A stretch of 64,000 nt of DNA from Jannaschia marina (GTDB taxonomy: Bacteria > Pseudomonadota > Alphaproteobacteria > Rhodobacterales > Rhodobacteraceae). The notes beneath the pieces are model-generated. The model saw nothing but the letters and a program-made list of their open reading frames with translations. It had not been told where the DNA came from and searched no databases. A program made the translations under genes and the position numbers. This document shows positions 1-8,501 of the stretch, one piece after another. Location: positions 62,001-126,000 of the forward strand of contig NZ_JABVAX010000003.1 of NCBI RefSeq assembly GCF_013404595.1. The letters are read 5' to 3'. Position 1 is the first letter of the stretch; each line of letters begins with the position of its first letter.

Positions 1-1477
1 TGGCATCGACGGTGTCGGCGAAGGAGTTGACGAGGAAGCCGTTCGCGTCGACCTCGCGCCACATCAGGCCTTCCATGATACCGGTCACCCACATCGACGC
101 CGCGTAGAGGACGATGCCGACGGTCGCGAGCCAGAAGTGCAGGTTGATCGCGGCCAGGCTGTGCATCTGCTTCCGGCCCCACAGGCGCGGCGTCAGGAAG
201 TAGAGCGCGCCGAAGGTGATGAGGCCGTTCCAGCCGAGTGCGCCGGAGTGGACGTGGCCGATGGTCCAGTCGGTGTAGTGGCTCAGGCTGTTGACCGCGC
301 GGATCGACATCATCGGACCCTCGAAGGTCGACATGCCGTAGAAGGCGAGCGAGGCCACGAACATCCGGATGATCGGGTCGGTACGGATCTTGTCCCATGC
401 GCCCTGGAGCGTCATCAGGCCGTTGATCATGCCGCCCCAGCTCGGCATCCACAGGATCACCGAGAACACCATGCCGAGCGTCGAGGCCCAGTCGGGCAGC
501 GCGGTATAGTGCAGGTGGTGCGGACCCGCCCAGATGTAGAGGAAGATCAGCGCCCAGAAGTGGATGATCGAGAGCTTGTAGGAATAGACCGGCCGTTCGG
601 CCTGCTTCGGGACGAAGTAGTACATCATCCCGAGGAAGCCGGCGGTCAGGAAGAAACCCACGGCATTGTGGCCGTACCACCACTGCACCATGGCGTCCTG
701 TACGCCCGCGAAGACCTGCACGCTCTTCGAGCCGAAGAGGCTGACGGGGATGGCCAGGTTGTTGACGATGTGCAGCATCGCGACGGTCACGATGAAGCTC
801 AGCAGGAACCAGTTGGCGACGTAGATATGCTTCTCGCGCCGCTTCAGAACCGTGCCGAGGAAGACGGCGAGATAGACGACCCAGACGATCGTGAGCCAGA
901 GGTCGATGTACCACTCGGGCTCGGCGTATTCCTTCGATTGCGTGGCCCCGAGCAGGTAGCCCGTCGCCGCCAGCACGATGAAGAGGTTGTAGCCCCAGAA
1001 GACGAACCAGGCGAGGTTGCCGCCCCAGAGCCGCGCGCCCGAGGTGCGCTGCACGATGTAGAGCGACGACGCGATCAGCGCGTTGCCCCCGAAGGCGAAG
1101 ATCACCGCGCTCGTGTGGAGCGGGCGCAGGCGTCCGAAGTTGGTGAAGGGCTGGCCCCAGTCGAAATTGAGCCCGGGGAAGGCCAGCTGGAAGGCGATGA
1201 AGGTGCCGACGAGAAAGCCGGCGATGCCCCAGAAGGCCGTGGCGATCACACCGGCGCGGACGGGACCGTCCATATAGCCCGTCGGTGCCGGTCTGGCCTC
1301 GATCGGGGCTCCCATCGCGGGCATTGTCCTGAGGGTCCATACGAACAGGCCCGCAGCGATCAGCATTATCATGATCGCGTGGACCATGTAGGCGACATCG
1401 CGGGCCCAATCGGCGGCGATGGCGGCAAAAAGAACCAGCAACCCAAGGGCCACCAGCTTGAGGACGTCCGAGTTCAT
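1..1477 (-). CDS. ccoN: cbb3-type cytochrome c oxidase subunit I (CcoN), 3' end outside window
   Basis: Heme-copper oxidase catalytic subunit of the high-affinity cbb3 terminal oxidase in the inner membrane; it reduces O2 and pumps protons. About 492 codons are present and the reading frame runs off the left edge, so the C-terminus is missing. Translation from the ATG at 1477 shows many membrane helices and the full set of six metal-binding histidines: H121 in RPLHTSA, H270 in YGHN, H320-H321 in GPHHLHY, and H408/H410 in GHVHSG. The start is supported by an AGGAAG ribosome site just upstream. An FNR box lies about 65 nt upstream, which fits oxygen-limited expression. The rest of the ccoNOQP operon is presumably beyond the edge. 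Confidence 0.95.
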   Translation of the reverse strand, partial: MNSDVLKLVALGLLVLFAAIAADWARDVAYMVHAIMIMLIAAGLFVWTLRTMPAMGAPIEARPAPTGYMDGPVRAGVIATAFWGIAGFLVGTFIAFQLAFPGLNFDWGQPFTNFGRLRPLHTSAVIFAFGGNALIASSLYIVQRTSGARLWGGNLAWFVFWGYNLFIVLAATGYLLGATQSKEYAEPEWYIDLWLTIVWVVYLAVFLGTVLKRREKHIYVANWFLLSFIVTVAMLHIVNNLAIPVSLFGSKSVQVFAGVQDAMVQWWYGHNAVGFFLTAGFLGMMYYFVPKQAERPVYSYKLSIIHFWALIFLYIWAGPHHLHYTALPDWASTLGMVFSVILWMPSWGGMINGLMTLQGAWDKIRTDPIIRMFVASLAFYGMSTFEGPMMSIRAVNSLSHYTDWTIGHVHSGALGWNGLITFGALYFLTPRLWGRKQMHSLAAINLHFWLATVGIVLYAASMWVTGIMEGLMWREVDANGFLVNSFADTVDA

Positions 1478-1534
1478 CTGTCTTCCTTCCGGTCGTTCGA
1501 AAGGACGGATGCCACGGGCTCTCGGAGCCGGTCC

Positions 1535-1548
1535 TTGACTTGAATCAA
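1535..1548. promoter_or_regulatory. FNR box upstream of ccoN
   Basis: TTGACTTGAATCAA matches the FNR/Anr consensus TTGAT-N4-ATCAA at nine of ten defined positions. It sits between the ccoN start and the fnrL stop. Its centre is about 64 nt from the ccoN ATG, compatible with class II activation at about -41.5 and a leader near 23 nt. FnrL, encoded next door, is the obvious ligand. Confidence 0.85.
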
Positions 1549-1570
1549 TCCTCTGTGCGCTGACGCGCGG

Positions 1571-2335
1571 TCAGGCGATGACCGCGCCGTCGTCGTCGTC
1601 CCCGGCCTCGATCAGGAGCGCCGCCATGTCGGGGCAGAGAAGTCCTCGCTTGCCCTCGAGATCGATGATGCCCTCGCGTTTCAGGGCCGTCATCTGCCGG
1701 CTCACCGTCTCGATCGTCAGGCCGAGATAGGACGCCATGTCGCCCCGGCTGAGCGGCAGGTCGGCCCGCAGCGGGCCATGGGCCGTCGACGCGCGTTTCA
1801 GGACGTAGGCGAGGAAGGTGGCGACCTTCTCGCGCGCGGTCTTGCGCCCGAGGAGGAGCATCCAGTCTCGCGCCGCGTCGAGTTCGTCGAGCGACATTTC
1901 CAGAAGGCGAAGCGCCAGGTGCGGCGTGTCCTCGATCAGGCGTTCGAAGGCGTCGCGCTCGAACATGCAGAGCGTCAGGTCGGTGGCGGCGACCACCTCG
2001 TAGGGGGCGGTTCCGCGGCCCGGACGGCCCAGGAAATCGGAGGGCAGGAGAAGCCCCAGCATCTGCACCCGCCCGTCCTCAAGCGAGCGCGTGAGCGTGG
2101 CGCAGCCGAAGACGACCGAGGCCACGAAGGGCAGTTTCTCGCCCTCGAGCACGATGGTTTCGCCGGCCGACCAGGTGCCGTACGACTTCATCGCCTCGAG
2201 CTGGTCGAGCTCGTCGGGCTCGCAGGTCGCGCAGACCGCGCGGTGGCGAATCGGGCAGCCCGCGCAGGACTGCTTCGCAAGGTCGAGGTCGATCCGAGAC
2301 ATCCCGTTGAACCCCTTGAAGTGTGGTTGTGTCAT
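1571..2335 (-). CDS. fnrL: FnrL, oxygen-sensing Crp/Fnr transcription factor
   Basis: Global anaerobic/microaerobic regulator carrying an O2-labile 4Fe-4S cluster. The 254 aa protein has the N-terminal cysteine cluster C24-x2-C27-x7-C35 (with C38) and a core C123 equivalent to the fourth ligand of E. coli FNR. It has a cNMP-like beta-roll, and a C-terminal helix-turn-helix around residues 195-226. The recognition helix carries E209, S212 and R213 (ExxSR), the FNR-specific DNA contacts that read TTGAT. It lies between ccoN and divergent hemN, the classic Rhodobacter arrangement, and both neighbours have FNR boxes. The box at 2354-2367 is only about 25 nt from its own start codon, so autoregulation is possible. 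Met12 is an alternative start. Confidence 0.95.
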   Translation of the reverse strand: MTQPHFKGFNGMSRIDLDLAKQSCAGCPIRHRAVCATCEPDELDQLEAMKSYGTWSAGETIVLEGEKLPFVASVVFGCATLTRSLEDGRVQMLGLLLPSDFLGRPGRGTAPYEVVAATDLTLCMFERDAFERLIEDTPHLALRLLEMSLDELDAARDWMLLLGRKTAREKVATFLAYVLKRASTAHGPLRADLPLSRGDMASYLGLTIETVSRQMTALKREGIIDLEGKRGLLCPDMAALLIEAGDDDDGAVIA

Positions 2336-2353
2336 CGCAACCTGTCATGTCGA

Positions 2354-2367
2354 TTGACCTGCATCAA
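2354..2367. promoter_or_regulatory. FNR box in the fnrL-hemN divergent region
   Basis: TTGACCTGCATCAA is an FNR-type dyad between the divergent fnrL and hemN starts. Its centre is about 41.5 nt upstream of the hemN ATG. A canonical class II position would therefore put the transcript start almost at the start codon. Relative to fnrL it lies close to the start codon, a position better suited to repression. Confidence 0.85.
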
Positions 2368-2401
2368 GGACGACCGGACCGTCCCGGGATAGGGCGGCAA
2401 C

Positions 2402-3742
2402 ATGACACAGGTTGATCCCAAGCTGACCGCCCGCGCCCTCGCCGCCCGCGCGCCGCGCTATACCTCCTACCCGCCGGCGACCCAGTTCTCCCGCATCGTG
2501 GGCGAGAGCGAGGCGCGCACCTGGCTCGGCCGATTGCCGAATGAGCCGATCTCGCTCTACGTGCACGTGCCGTTCTGCCGCAGGCTCTGCTGGTTCTGCG
2601 CCTGCCGGACGCAAGGTTCCAAGACGGATGCGCCGCTCTTTCCCTATATCGACATCCTGATGCGTGAGGTGAACCTCGTCGCCGACGCCATCGGCCGGCC
2701 GCGCCGGGTCAGCCACATGCACCTCGGGGGCGGGACGCCGACGATGCTGCCGCCGGACCTGCTGGCGCAGCTGATGGCCCGCCTCGACGCCCGGTTTCCC
2801 CGCGCCGAAGGAGCCGAGATGTCGGTCGAGATCGACCCGACCGAGATCGACGACGCCCGTCTCGATGCCTTCGCCGCCGCCGGCATGACCCGGGCGAGCC
2901 TCGGCGTGCAGGACTTCGAGCCCGAGGTGCAGGCCGCGATCGGCCGGCCGCAATCCATCGCCCAGACCCGTGCGGTCGTCGACGGGGCGCGTGCCCGGGG
3001 CGTCGGCAGTCTCAATATCGACCTGCTCTATGGCCTGCCGCACCAGACGTCCGAGTCGCTCGCCCGGACGCTCGACATCGTGCTCGAAATGGCCCCCGAC
3101 CGGCTTGCGCTCTATGGCTACGCCCATGTGCCCTGGGCGTCGAAGCGCCAGGTGATGATCCAGGAGGACACGCTGCCCACGCCGGTCGAGCGGCTCGATC
3201 TCGCCGCCCGCGCCGCCGCAACCCTGCAGGAGGCGGGCTACGTCGCCGTCGGCATCGACCATTTCGCACGCCCCGACGATCCGATGGCTCGTGCGGCGGC
3301 GGCAGGCGTCCTGCATCGCAACTTCCAGGGCTATACGACCGACGCGAGCCCCACGCTCGTCGGTCTCGGAGCGTCGTCCATCTCGCGTCTGCCCCACGGC
3401 TACGTGCAGAACGCGGCCCATACAGCGGCCTGGGCCGCACGGATCGCCGACGGCCGGCTGGCCGCCGCGCGCGGGCACCGGTTCAGCGCCGACGACCTGC
3501 TGCGCGGGGCGATGATCGAGCGGCTGCTGTGCGATCTCGCGGTCGATCCGGCGGAGTTCTCGCGTCCCGAACGGGTGCGCGGCCTGCTCGGAGCAGCCGT
3601 TGCGCCTTGGCGTGCCGCGATCGACGAGCTGCCTGGCGGCGCGATCCGGCTGCCGCGGGAGAACGCGTATCTGGCCCGGATGATCGCCATGGAGATCGAC
3701 GCCTACATCGCCGACGAGGGCCGTCACAGCCTCGCCGTCTGA
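2402..3742 (+). CDS. hemN: Oxygen-independent coproporphyrinogen III oxidase (radical SAM)
   Basis: Converts coproporphyrinogen III to protoporphyrinogen IX without O2 in heme/bacteriochlorophyll synthesis; cytosolic. The 446 aa product has the radical-SAM motif C59-x3-C63-x2-C66 followed by a further cysteine at 68, as in true HemN rather than HemW. It also carries the GGGTPT glycine-rich SAM-binding segment around residue 110 and an early RYTSYP stretch typical of HemN. The start at 2402 is preceded by an AGGGCGG ribosome site. FNR box upstream, divergent from fnrL. This is the expected companion of the cbb3 oxidase under low oxygen. Confidence 0.95.
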   Translation: MTQVDPKLTARALAARAPRYTSYPPATQFSRIVGESEARTWLGRLPNEPISLYVHVPFCRRLCWFCACRTQGSKTDAPLFPYIDILMREVNLVADAIGRPRRVSHMHLGGGTPTMLPPDLLAQLMARLDARFPRAEGAEMSVEIDPTEIDDARLDAFAAAGMTRASLGVQDFEPEVQAAIGRPQSIAQTRAVVDGARARGVGSLNIDLLYGLPHQTSESLARTLDIVLEMAPDRLALYGYAHVPWASKRQVMIQEDTLPTPVERLDLAARAAATLQEAGYVAVGIDHFARPDDPMARAAAAGVLHRNFQGYTTDASPTLVGLGASSISRLPHGYVQNAAHTAAWAARIADGRLAAARGHRFSADDLLRGAMIERLLCDLAVDPAEFSRPERVRGLLGAAVAPWRAAIDELPGGAIRLPRENAYLARMIAMEIDAYIADEGRHSLAV

Positions 3743-3761
3743 CGCCCTGCGGGCGCACCGC

Positions 3762-3789
3762 TTGCAAAGCCGACCGATCGGTCGATAAT
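3762..3789 (+). promoter_or_regulatory. paaZ promoter with TetR-type palindromic operator
   Basis: A sigma70-like promoter, TTGCAA (3762-3767), 16 nt, GATAAT (3784-3789), precedes paaZ. The spacer contains a perfect 14-bp palindrome CGACCGATCGGTCG at 3771-3784. Such ACCGACCG/CGGTCGGT dyads are typical of TetR-family repressors of acyl-CoA and phenylacetate catabolism (PaaR, PsrA, LiuQ types). PaaR is an inference; no such regulator gene is in this window. Confidence 0.6.
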
Positions 3790-3823
3790 ACCTTCCGAAA
3801 CGGATCGGGAGGAGGGCCGGCCC

Positions 3824-5851
3824 ATGCTGGATGTTTCGAGCTTCGCCGCGGGGCGCTGGATCGGGCCGGGCGCAGATGCCCGCCCCATCGAGAGCGCGAT
3901 CACCGGAGCGCAGATCGCGCGCGCGGGCGGTGCCCCGCTCGACAGTGCCGCGATGCTGGCCTACGCGCGCGACCGCGGCGGCCCGGCTCTGCGGCAGATG
4001 TCCTTCCACGATCGCGCGCGCCTCCTGAAGGCGCTGGCGCTGTATCTGCAGGACCGGCGCGAGGCGCTCTACGAGTTGTCCTACGACACCGGCGCGACCG
4101 CGAAGGACCATCTCTTCGACATCGACGGCGGCATCGGCACGATGTTCGTCTACGCCTCCAAGGGCCGGCGCGAGATGCCCGACGACACGGTCCTCGTCGA
4201 TGGCGCGGTCGAGCAGCTTTCGCGCGACGGCAGCTTCCTCGGGCAGCACGTCTGGACGCCGCTGCGGGGCGTCGCCGTCCATGTGAACGCCTACAACTTT
4301 CCCGTCTGGGGGATGCTCGAGAAGTTTGCGCCCGCGCTCCTTGCCGGGGTGCCGAGCATCGTGAAGCCCGCGACGGCCACCTCCTACGTGACCGAAGCCT
4401 GCGTGCGGATGATCCTCGAAGCGGGTCTGCTGCCCGAGGGTGCGTTGCAGATGGTCGCGGGCGGCCTCGGCAACATGCTCGATCACCTCGGGCCGCAGGA
4501 TGCGGTCACCTTCACCGGCTCGGCCGAGACGGCGCTGAAGCTGCGATCCCATGGGGAGCTCCTGCGCGCGGGCGTGCGCTTCACGGCCGAGCAGGACAGC
4601 CTCAACGCCTCGATCCTCGGCCCCGATGCCGCGCCGGGCACGCCGGAGTTCGACCTCTTCGTGAAGGAGGCGCATCGCGAGATGACGACGAAAGCCGGGC
4701 AGAAATGCACTGCGATCCGCCGCATCCTCGCGCCCGCGACCCATCTCGACGCGCTGACCGAGGCGCTGTCGGCGCGGCTTGCCAAGACGACGGTGGGCGA
4801 TCCCCGCCAGGCGGACGTGCGGATGGGTGCTCTCGTCAGCGGAGCGCAGAAAGCCGACGTGCTCGCAAAGGTCGAGACCCTGCGGTCGGAGACAGCGCTC
4901 GCATTCGGGAGCGTAACCCAGCCTCTGGGCAAAGGCGTCGCGGGCGGCGCCTTCGTCGCGCCGACGCTCCTGCGCTGCGATGATCCCGATGCGGCACGCG
5001 CCGTCCACGGCGTCGAAGCCTTCGGCCCCGTCAGCACGCTCATGCCGTACCGCGATCTGGATCATGCCGTCGCCATCGCCAACCGCGGGGGCGGGAGCCT
5101 TGTGGCCTCGGTCATCACGCACGACCCGGAGGTTGCGCGTCGTGTCGTGGAAGTCGCGGGGGCCTGGCACGGGCGGCTCTATTTCAACGATCGCGACGCG
5201 ATGGCGGAATCGACCGGCCACGGGGCCCCCATGCCGCATATGGTCCACGGCGGACCGGGCCGCGCGGGCGGTGGCGAGGAACTGGGTGGCATCCGCGGCG
5301 TGACCCATTTCATGCAGCGTACGGCGGTGCAGGGCAGCCCCGCGCACCTTGCCGCCGTGACCGGTCGCTGGGTTCCGGGTGCACCGAGGACGCCTGCGAA
5401 GACGCATCCCTTCCGCCTGCGCTATGACGACCTGACGCCGGGCCTGTCGCTCACGACGGACGCACGGGAGGTGACGCTCGAAGACTTGGAGACCTTCGCC
5501 CATTTCACCGGCGATACCTTCTATGCCCACATGGACGAGGCCGCCGCCCGTCGAAACCCGTTCTTCCCGGGCCGCGTGGCCCATGGCTATCTGCTCCTGT
5601 CTTTCGCGGCCGGGCTTTTCGTCGAGCCGGCGGAAGGTCCCGTGCTCGCGAACACCGGCCTCGACGCGCTGCGCTTCCTGAAGCCGGTCGTGCCCGGCAC
5701 GCGGATCCGCGTCGAACTGACCGTCATGGCGCGGCACCCCCGCGTGCCCGAATACGGCGAAGTCCGCTGGCACGCGCGGGTGCTCGACGCGGAGAACGCG
5801 GAGGTCGCGACCTATGAGCTTCTGACGATGGTTGCACGGGCGGACGCGTAA
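3824..5851 (+). CDS. paaZ: PaaZ, bifunctional oxepin-CoA hydrolase / semialdehyde dehydrogenase
   Basis: Opens the oxepin-CoA ring and oxidises the resulting aldehyde in aerobic phenylacetate degradation. The 675 aa protein fuses an aldehyde dehydrogenase (about residues 1-520) to a MaoC-like hot-dog hydratase (about 540-675). The dehydrogenase residues are E256 (FTAEQD) and C295 (GQKCTA), at the same numbers as in E. coli PaaZ. In the hydratase half, D564 in FTGDTFYAH and a following GRVAHGY histidine match the R-hydratase dyad. A GGAGGAGG ribosome site supports the start. No other paa gene is adjacent, so the rest of the pathway must be elsewhere; an operator-bearing promoter suggests regulation by phenylacetyl-CoA. 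Confidence 0.92.
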   Translation: MLDVSSFAAGRWIGPGADARPIESAITGAQIARAGGAPLDSAAMLAYARDRGGPALRQMSFHDRARLLKALALYLQDRREALYELSYDTGATAKDHLFDIDGGIGTMFVYASKGRREMPDDTVLVDGAVEQLSRDGSFLGQHVWTPLRGVAVHVNAYNFPVWGMLEKFAPALLAGVPSIVKPATATSYVTEACVRMILEAGLLPEGALQMVAGGLGNMLDHLGPQDAVTFTGSAETALKLRSHGELLRAGVRFTAEQDSLNASILGPDAAPGTPEFDLFVKEAHREMTTKAGQKCTAIRRILAPATHLDALTEALSARLAKTTVGDPRQADVRMGALVSGAQKADVLAKVETLRSETALAFGSVTQPLGKGVAGGAFVAPTLLRCDDPDAARAVHGVEAFGPVSTLMPYRDLDHAVAIANRGGGSLVASVITHDPEVARRVVEVAGAWHGRLYFNDRDAMAESTGHGAPMPHMVHGGPGRAGGGEELGGIRGVTHFMQRTAVQGSPAHLAAVTGRWVPGAPRTPAKTHPFRLRYDDLTPGLSLTTDAREVTLEDLETFAHFTGDTFYAHMDEAAARRNPFFPGRVAHGYLLLSFAAGLFVEPAEGPVLANTGLDALRFLKPVVPGTRIRVELTVMARHPRVPEYGEVRWHARVLDAENAEVATYELLTMVARADA

Positions 5852-5930
5852 AGAACGGAAATTTGCGCGCGCCAACTGCGTGTTGAGTTTTAACCGCTGC
5901 CTCGTTAGCCCTTGTAAAAAAGGTGGGCAG

Positions 5931-6956
5931 ATGAGCACCAAGACCATTCGCAACATGGAGGAGTTCGCGGCGGCGATCGGGTTGTCGCGGCCGACGGTCT
6001 CGAAGTTCTTCAACGACCCGGAGAGCGTCAAGACCTCCACCCGCGAGCGAATCGAGGCGGCGCTCAAGGCGCATGACTACCGCCCGAACATCTATGCGAT
6101 GAACCAGAACCGGAAGCTGACGAAGAACGTCGGCATCGTGGTGCCCTATCTGGCCGACCCGTTCTTTGCCGAGATCGCCCGCAATATCGAACAGCGCTGC
6201 ATCGACGCAGGCTATCGCCCGACGCTCTACAGCTCCCACGGCGATCCTGCGCTCGAAGGTGAGATCCTCGACGGGCTGCGGTCGCTCAAACCGGCGGGCG
6301 TGTTGCTCGCGCCGCTTGGGCGCGCCTCGGATCGTGCCGCCGTGGAGAAATTCTGCACCGACGTGCCGACCGTCCTCTTCGACAGCAGCCTGCCGGGCGT
6401 CGGGGCTCCCTTTGTGGGTTCGGACAATCCGCAGTTCACCAACCTCATCGTGGAATACCTCTGCCGCACGGCGGAGCCGCCCAGCTTCTTCGAAATGGCC
6501 ACCCCGGCGAACCCGAACGCCAAGAAGCGCCGCCAGGCCTATGTCGAGGCGATGGAGGTCCGCGGCTTCGAGCCCCATGTCGTGTCGGTGCCCGGATCGG
6601 GCTGGGCCTTCGAGGAGATCGGCCACGAGGGCGGGCTGGCCGCGCTCGACGCGCGCCGGTTCGCGACCGATACCGTCCTGTGCAGCAACGACCGGCTCGC
6701 CATCGGTTTTCTCGCCGCCTGTTACGAGCGCGGACTTCGGGTCGGGCGCGACGAGGGCGCGGCGATCCGGGTGGCCGGGCAGGACGACCATCCGTTCTCG
6801 CGCTTCACCTGCCCACCGCTGACGACGGTGGCGCAGGACTACGCTTCTGTCTCGCGGCACGCGGTGCAGACGCTGATGGATCTCGTCGAGGGCGGCGAGG
6901 CCCCCGCGGAGACGACGCTCTTCGAGGGCAAGCTCATCATGCGGGCTTCGGCGTGA
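5931..6956 (+). CDS. LacI-family transcriptional regulator of the polyol operon
   Basis: 341 aa repressor-type protein. It has an N-terminal helix-turn-helix (about residues 8-30, with AIGLSRPTVSKFF) and a periplasmic-binding-protein-like sugar sensor from about residue 60. The start at 5931 is chosen because AGGTGGGCAG lies just upstream and the HTH begins at the usual distance; an in-frame extension to 5832 would overlap paaZ. The recognition helix (SRPTVSKFF) departs from the usual TVSRAL, so its operator may be unusual. It sits 95 nt upstream of smoE in the same direction and most likely senses sorbitol or mannitol. No operator could be assigned with confidence. Confidence 0.85.
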   Translation: MSTKTIRNMEEFAAAIGLSRPTVSKFFNDPESVKTSTRERIEAALKAHDYRPNIYAMNQNRKLTKNVGIVVPYLADPFFAEIARNIEQRCIDAGYRPTLYSSHGDPALEGEILDGLRSLKPAGVLLAPLGRASDRAAVEKFCTDVPTVLFDSSLPGVGAPFVGSDNPQFTNLIVEYLCRTAEPPSFFEMATPANPNAKKRRQAYVEAMEVRGFEPHVVSVPGSGWAFEEIGHEGGLAALDARRFATDTVLCSNDRLAIGFLAACYERGLRVGRDEGAAIRVAGQDDHPFSRFTCPPLTTVAQDYASVSRHAVQTLMDLVEGGEAPAETTLFEGKLIMRASA

Positions 6957-6960
6957 TAGG

Positions 6961-7018
6961 AAAAAAATTATCGCGCGTAAAAAATTTATTGACGGCGCGC
7001 GGACCCCGAGAGTAGCGT
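6961..7018 (+). promoter_or_regulatory. AT-rich control region upstream of smoE
   Basis: The gap between the LacI gene and smoE holds an AT-rich patch (6961-6990), striking in this GC-rich DNA. It is followed by TTGACG at 6989-6994, a good -35, and only a weak -10 candidate near 7013-7018. This is the probable promoter of the polyol operon; the AT-rich part is a candidate regulator-binding or UP-type element. Confidence 0.45.
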
Positions 7019-7051
7019 CTCGCCATAACATCCAAATCAGGGAGGAGTCGG

Positions 7052-8341
7052 ATGTCTATCAAGCACGCACTTCGTGCAGCGACGGCGCTGTCGCTTGTCG
7101 CGGGCCCGGTCTTTGCGGACGGCCACGCGAAAGAGCTGACGATCGCGATCGTCAACAACGGTCACATGATCAACATGCAGAAGGTGGCCGAGGCCTACAC
7201 CGAGGAGACCGGCGTCGCGCTCAACTGGGTTTCGCTCGAAGAGGGCGTCCTGCGCGAGCAGGTGACCTCCGACACCGCCACCGGCGGCGGGCAGTACGAC
7301 ATCATCAACATCGGTATGCAGGAAGCGCCGATCTGGGGCGCGGCCGGCTGGATCGAGCCGCTCGAGTTCGGCGACGACTACGACACGGACGACATCCTGC
7401 CGGCGATCCGTGCGGGCTTGTCGCACGAGGGCACGATGTACGCCGCGCCGTTCTACGGCGAAAGCTCCATGGTCATGTACCGCAAGGACCTGATGGACGC
7501 GGCCGGCGTCTCGATCAGCGACAACGACAGCTGGGAGAACATCAAGGCCGCCGCCGAGGCGATCCACGATCCCGAGAACGGCGTCTACGGCGTCTGCCTG
7601 CGCGGCAAGCCCGGCTGGGGCGACAACATGGCCTTCATCACGACGATGGTGAACTCCTTCGGCGGGGCCTGGTTCGACGCCGACTTCCAGCCGACGATCG
7701 ACTCGCCCGAGTGGAAGGCCGCGATCGAGTTCTACGTCGATCTCTTGGGCAACTACGGCCCGCCGGGCTCGGAAGGGAACTCCTTCAACGAGATCCTCGC
7801 GCTCTACAACGAAGGCAAGTGCGGCATGTGGATCGACGCCACGATCGCGGCGTCCTTCCTCGAGGTCGACGGCGTCGCCTATGCACAGTCGCCGAACGCC
7901 GGCAACCCGGTCGGGGCCAACTGGCTCTGGGCCTGGGCGATGGCCGTGCCGTCGGGCACCGAGAACGCGGAAGAGGCCAAGGCGTTTATCGAGTGGGCCA
8001 CCTCCAAGGACTATGTCCAGGCGGTCGCCGATCACCCGGAGTTCGGTTGGGCCAGCGTTCCGACGGGCCAGCGCGCCTCGACCTACGCCAACCCGGAATT
8101 CCAGGAGGTCGCCGCCTTCGCCGAGGCCGAGCTTGCGGCCATCGAGTCGGCCGCGCCCGAAGCGACCGATCTGAAGCCCTACGTCGGCGTTCAGTTCGCG
8201 GCGATCCCGGAGTTCCCGGAAGTCGGCTCCGCCGTCGCGCAGGAGATGGCCGCGGCCCTCTCGGGCGCAAAATCGGTCGACGAGGCCCTGGCCGCATCGC
8301 AGGCCGCCGCAGAGTCGATCATGGAGGAAGCGGGCTACTGA
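7052..8341 (+). CDS. smoE: Sorbitol/mannitol ABC transporter, substrate-binding protein (SmoE)
   Basis: Periplasmic binding protein of a CUT1-type polyol importer. The 429 aa precursor has a Sec signal peptide ending near residue 22 (VFADGHA) and an extracellular-solute-binding family 1 body rich in aromatic residues. Gene order smoE-smoF-smoG-smoK-smoS-mtlK reproduces the R. sphaeroides polyol operon, which is the main reason for naming the substrate. GGGAGGAG precedes the ATG. Two hairpins between this gene and smoF probably stabilise its mRNA 3' end or reduce read-through, giving binding protein in excess over the permeases. Confidence 0.9.
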   Translation: MSIKHALRAATALSLVAGPVFADGHAKELTIAIVNNGHMINMQKVAEAYTEETGVALNWVSLEEGVLREQVTSDTATGGGQYDIINIGMQEAPIWGAAGWIEPLEFGDDYDTDDILPAIRAGLSHEGTMYAAPFYGESSMVMYRKDLMDAAGVSISDNDSWENIKAAAEAIHDPENGVYGVCLRGKPGWGDNMAFITTMVNSFGGAWFDADFQPTIDSPEWKAAIEFYVDLLGNYGPPGSEGNSFNEILALYNEGKCGMWIDATIAASFLEVDGVAYAQSPNAGNPVGANWLWAWAMAVPSGTENAEEAKAFIEWATSKDYVQAVADHPEFGWASVPTGQRASTYANPEFQEVAAFAEAELAAIESAAPEATDLKPYVGVQFAAIPEFPEVGSAVAQEMAAALSGAKSVDEALAASQAAAESIMEEAGY

Positions 8342-8366
8342 GACCTGCGCTCCACGGACAGTGAAC

Positions 8367-8387
8367 GGGCCGCCGATGCGGCGGCCC
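8367..8387 (+). terminator. GC-rich hairpin after smoE
   Basis: GGGCCGCC (8367-8374) and GGCGGCCC (8380-8387) form a perfect 8-bp stem with a 5-nt loop, starting 26 nt after the smoE stop, followed by a pyrimidine run without a clear T-tract. It is probably an attenuating or mRNA-protecting hairpin inside the operon rather than a full stop. Confidence 0.55.
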
Positions 8388-8467
8388 CTTCCTCCCGCGG
8401 CGCGTCCCAATCCACAGGCAGGGACGCGCCGCATCACCCGACCGCATGGACGCAACCGGCGACGTTT

Positions 8468-8487
8468 GGTGAAACTGCCGTTTCACC
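8468..8487 (+). repeat. Perfect inverted repeat just before the smoF ribosome site
   Basis: GGTGAAAC (8468-8475), TGCC loop, GTTTCACC (8480-8487): a perfect 8-bp stem and 4-nt loop. It ends immediately upstream of the GGAGGG that serves smoF. It could expose or insulate the smoF ribosome site, or be a second processing signal; as DNA it is also a plausible regulator dyad. Confidence 0.5.
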
Positions 8488-8501
8488 GGAGGGATAGGAT
8501 C

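Noticed and set aside
137..1543. 468-codon plus-strand frame over ccoN
   Set aside because: The minus strand encodes CcoN with all six metal-binding histidines; the plus frame is low-complexity.
2345..6067. 1240-codon minus-strand open frame opposite hemN and paaZ
   Set aside because: It is antisense to two well-supported enzymes. Its composition (Arg, His, Gly and Ala rich, no recognisable domain) is what GC-rich DNA gives on the complementary strand.
8361..8501. Extended N-terminus of SmoF from a GTG at 8361
   Set aside because: It would place two hairpins in the coding sequence and add a proline/arginine-rich segment; the ATG at 8502 has a good ribosome site.
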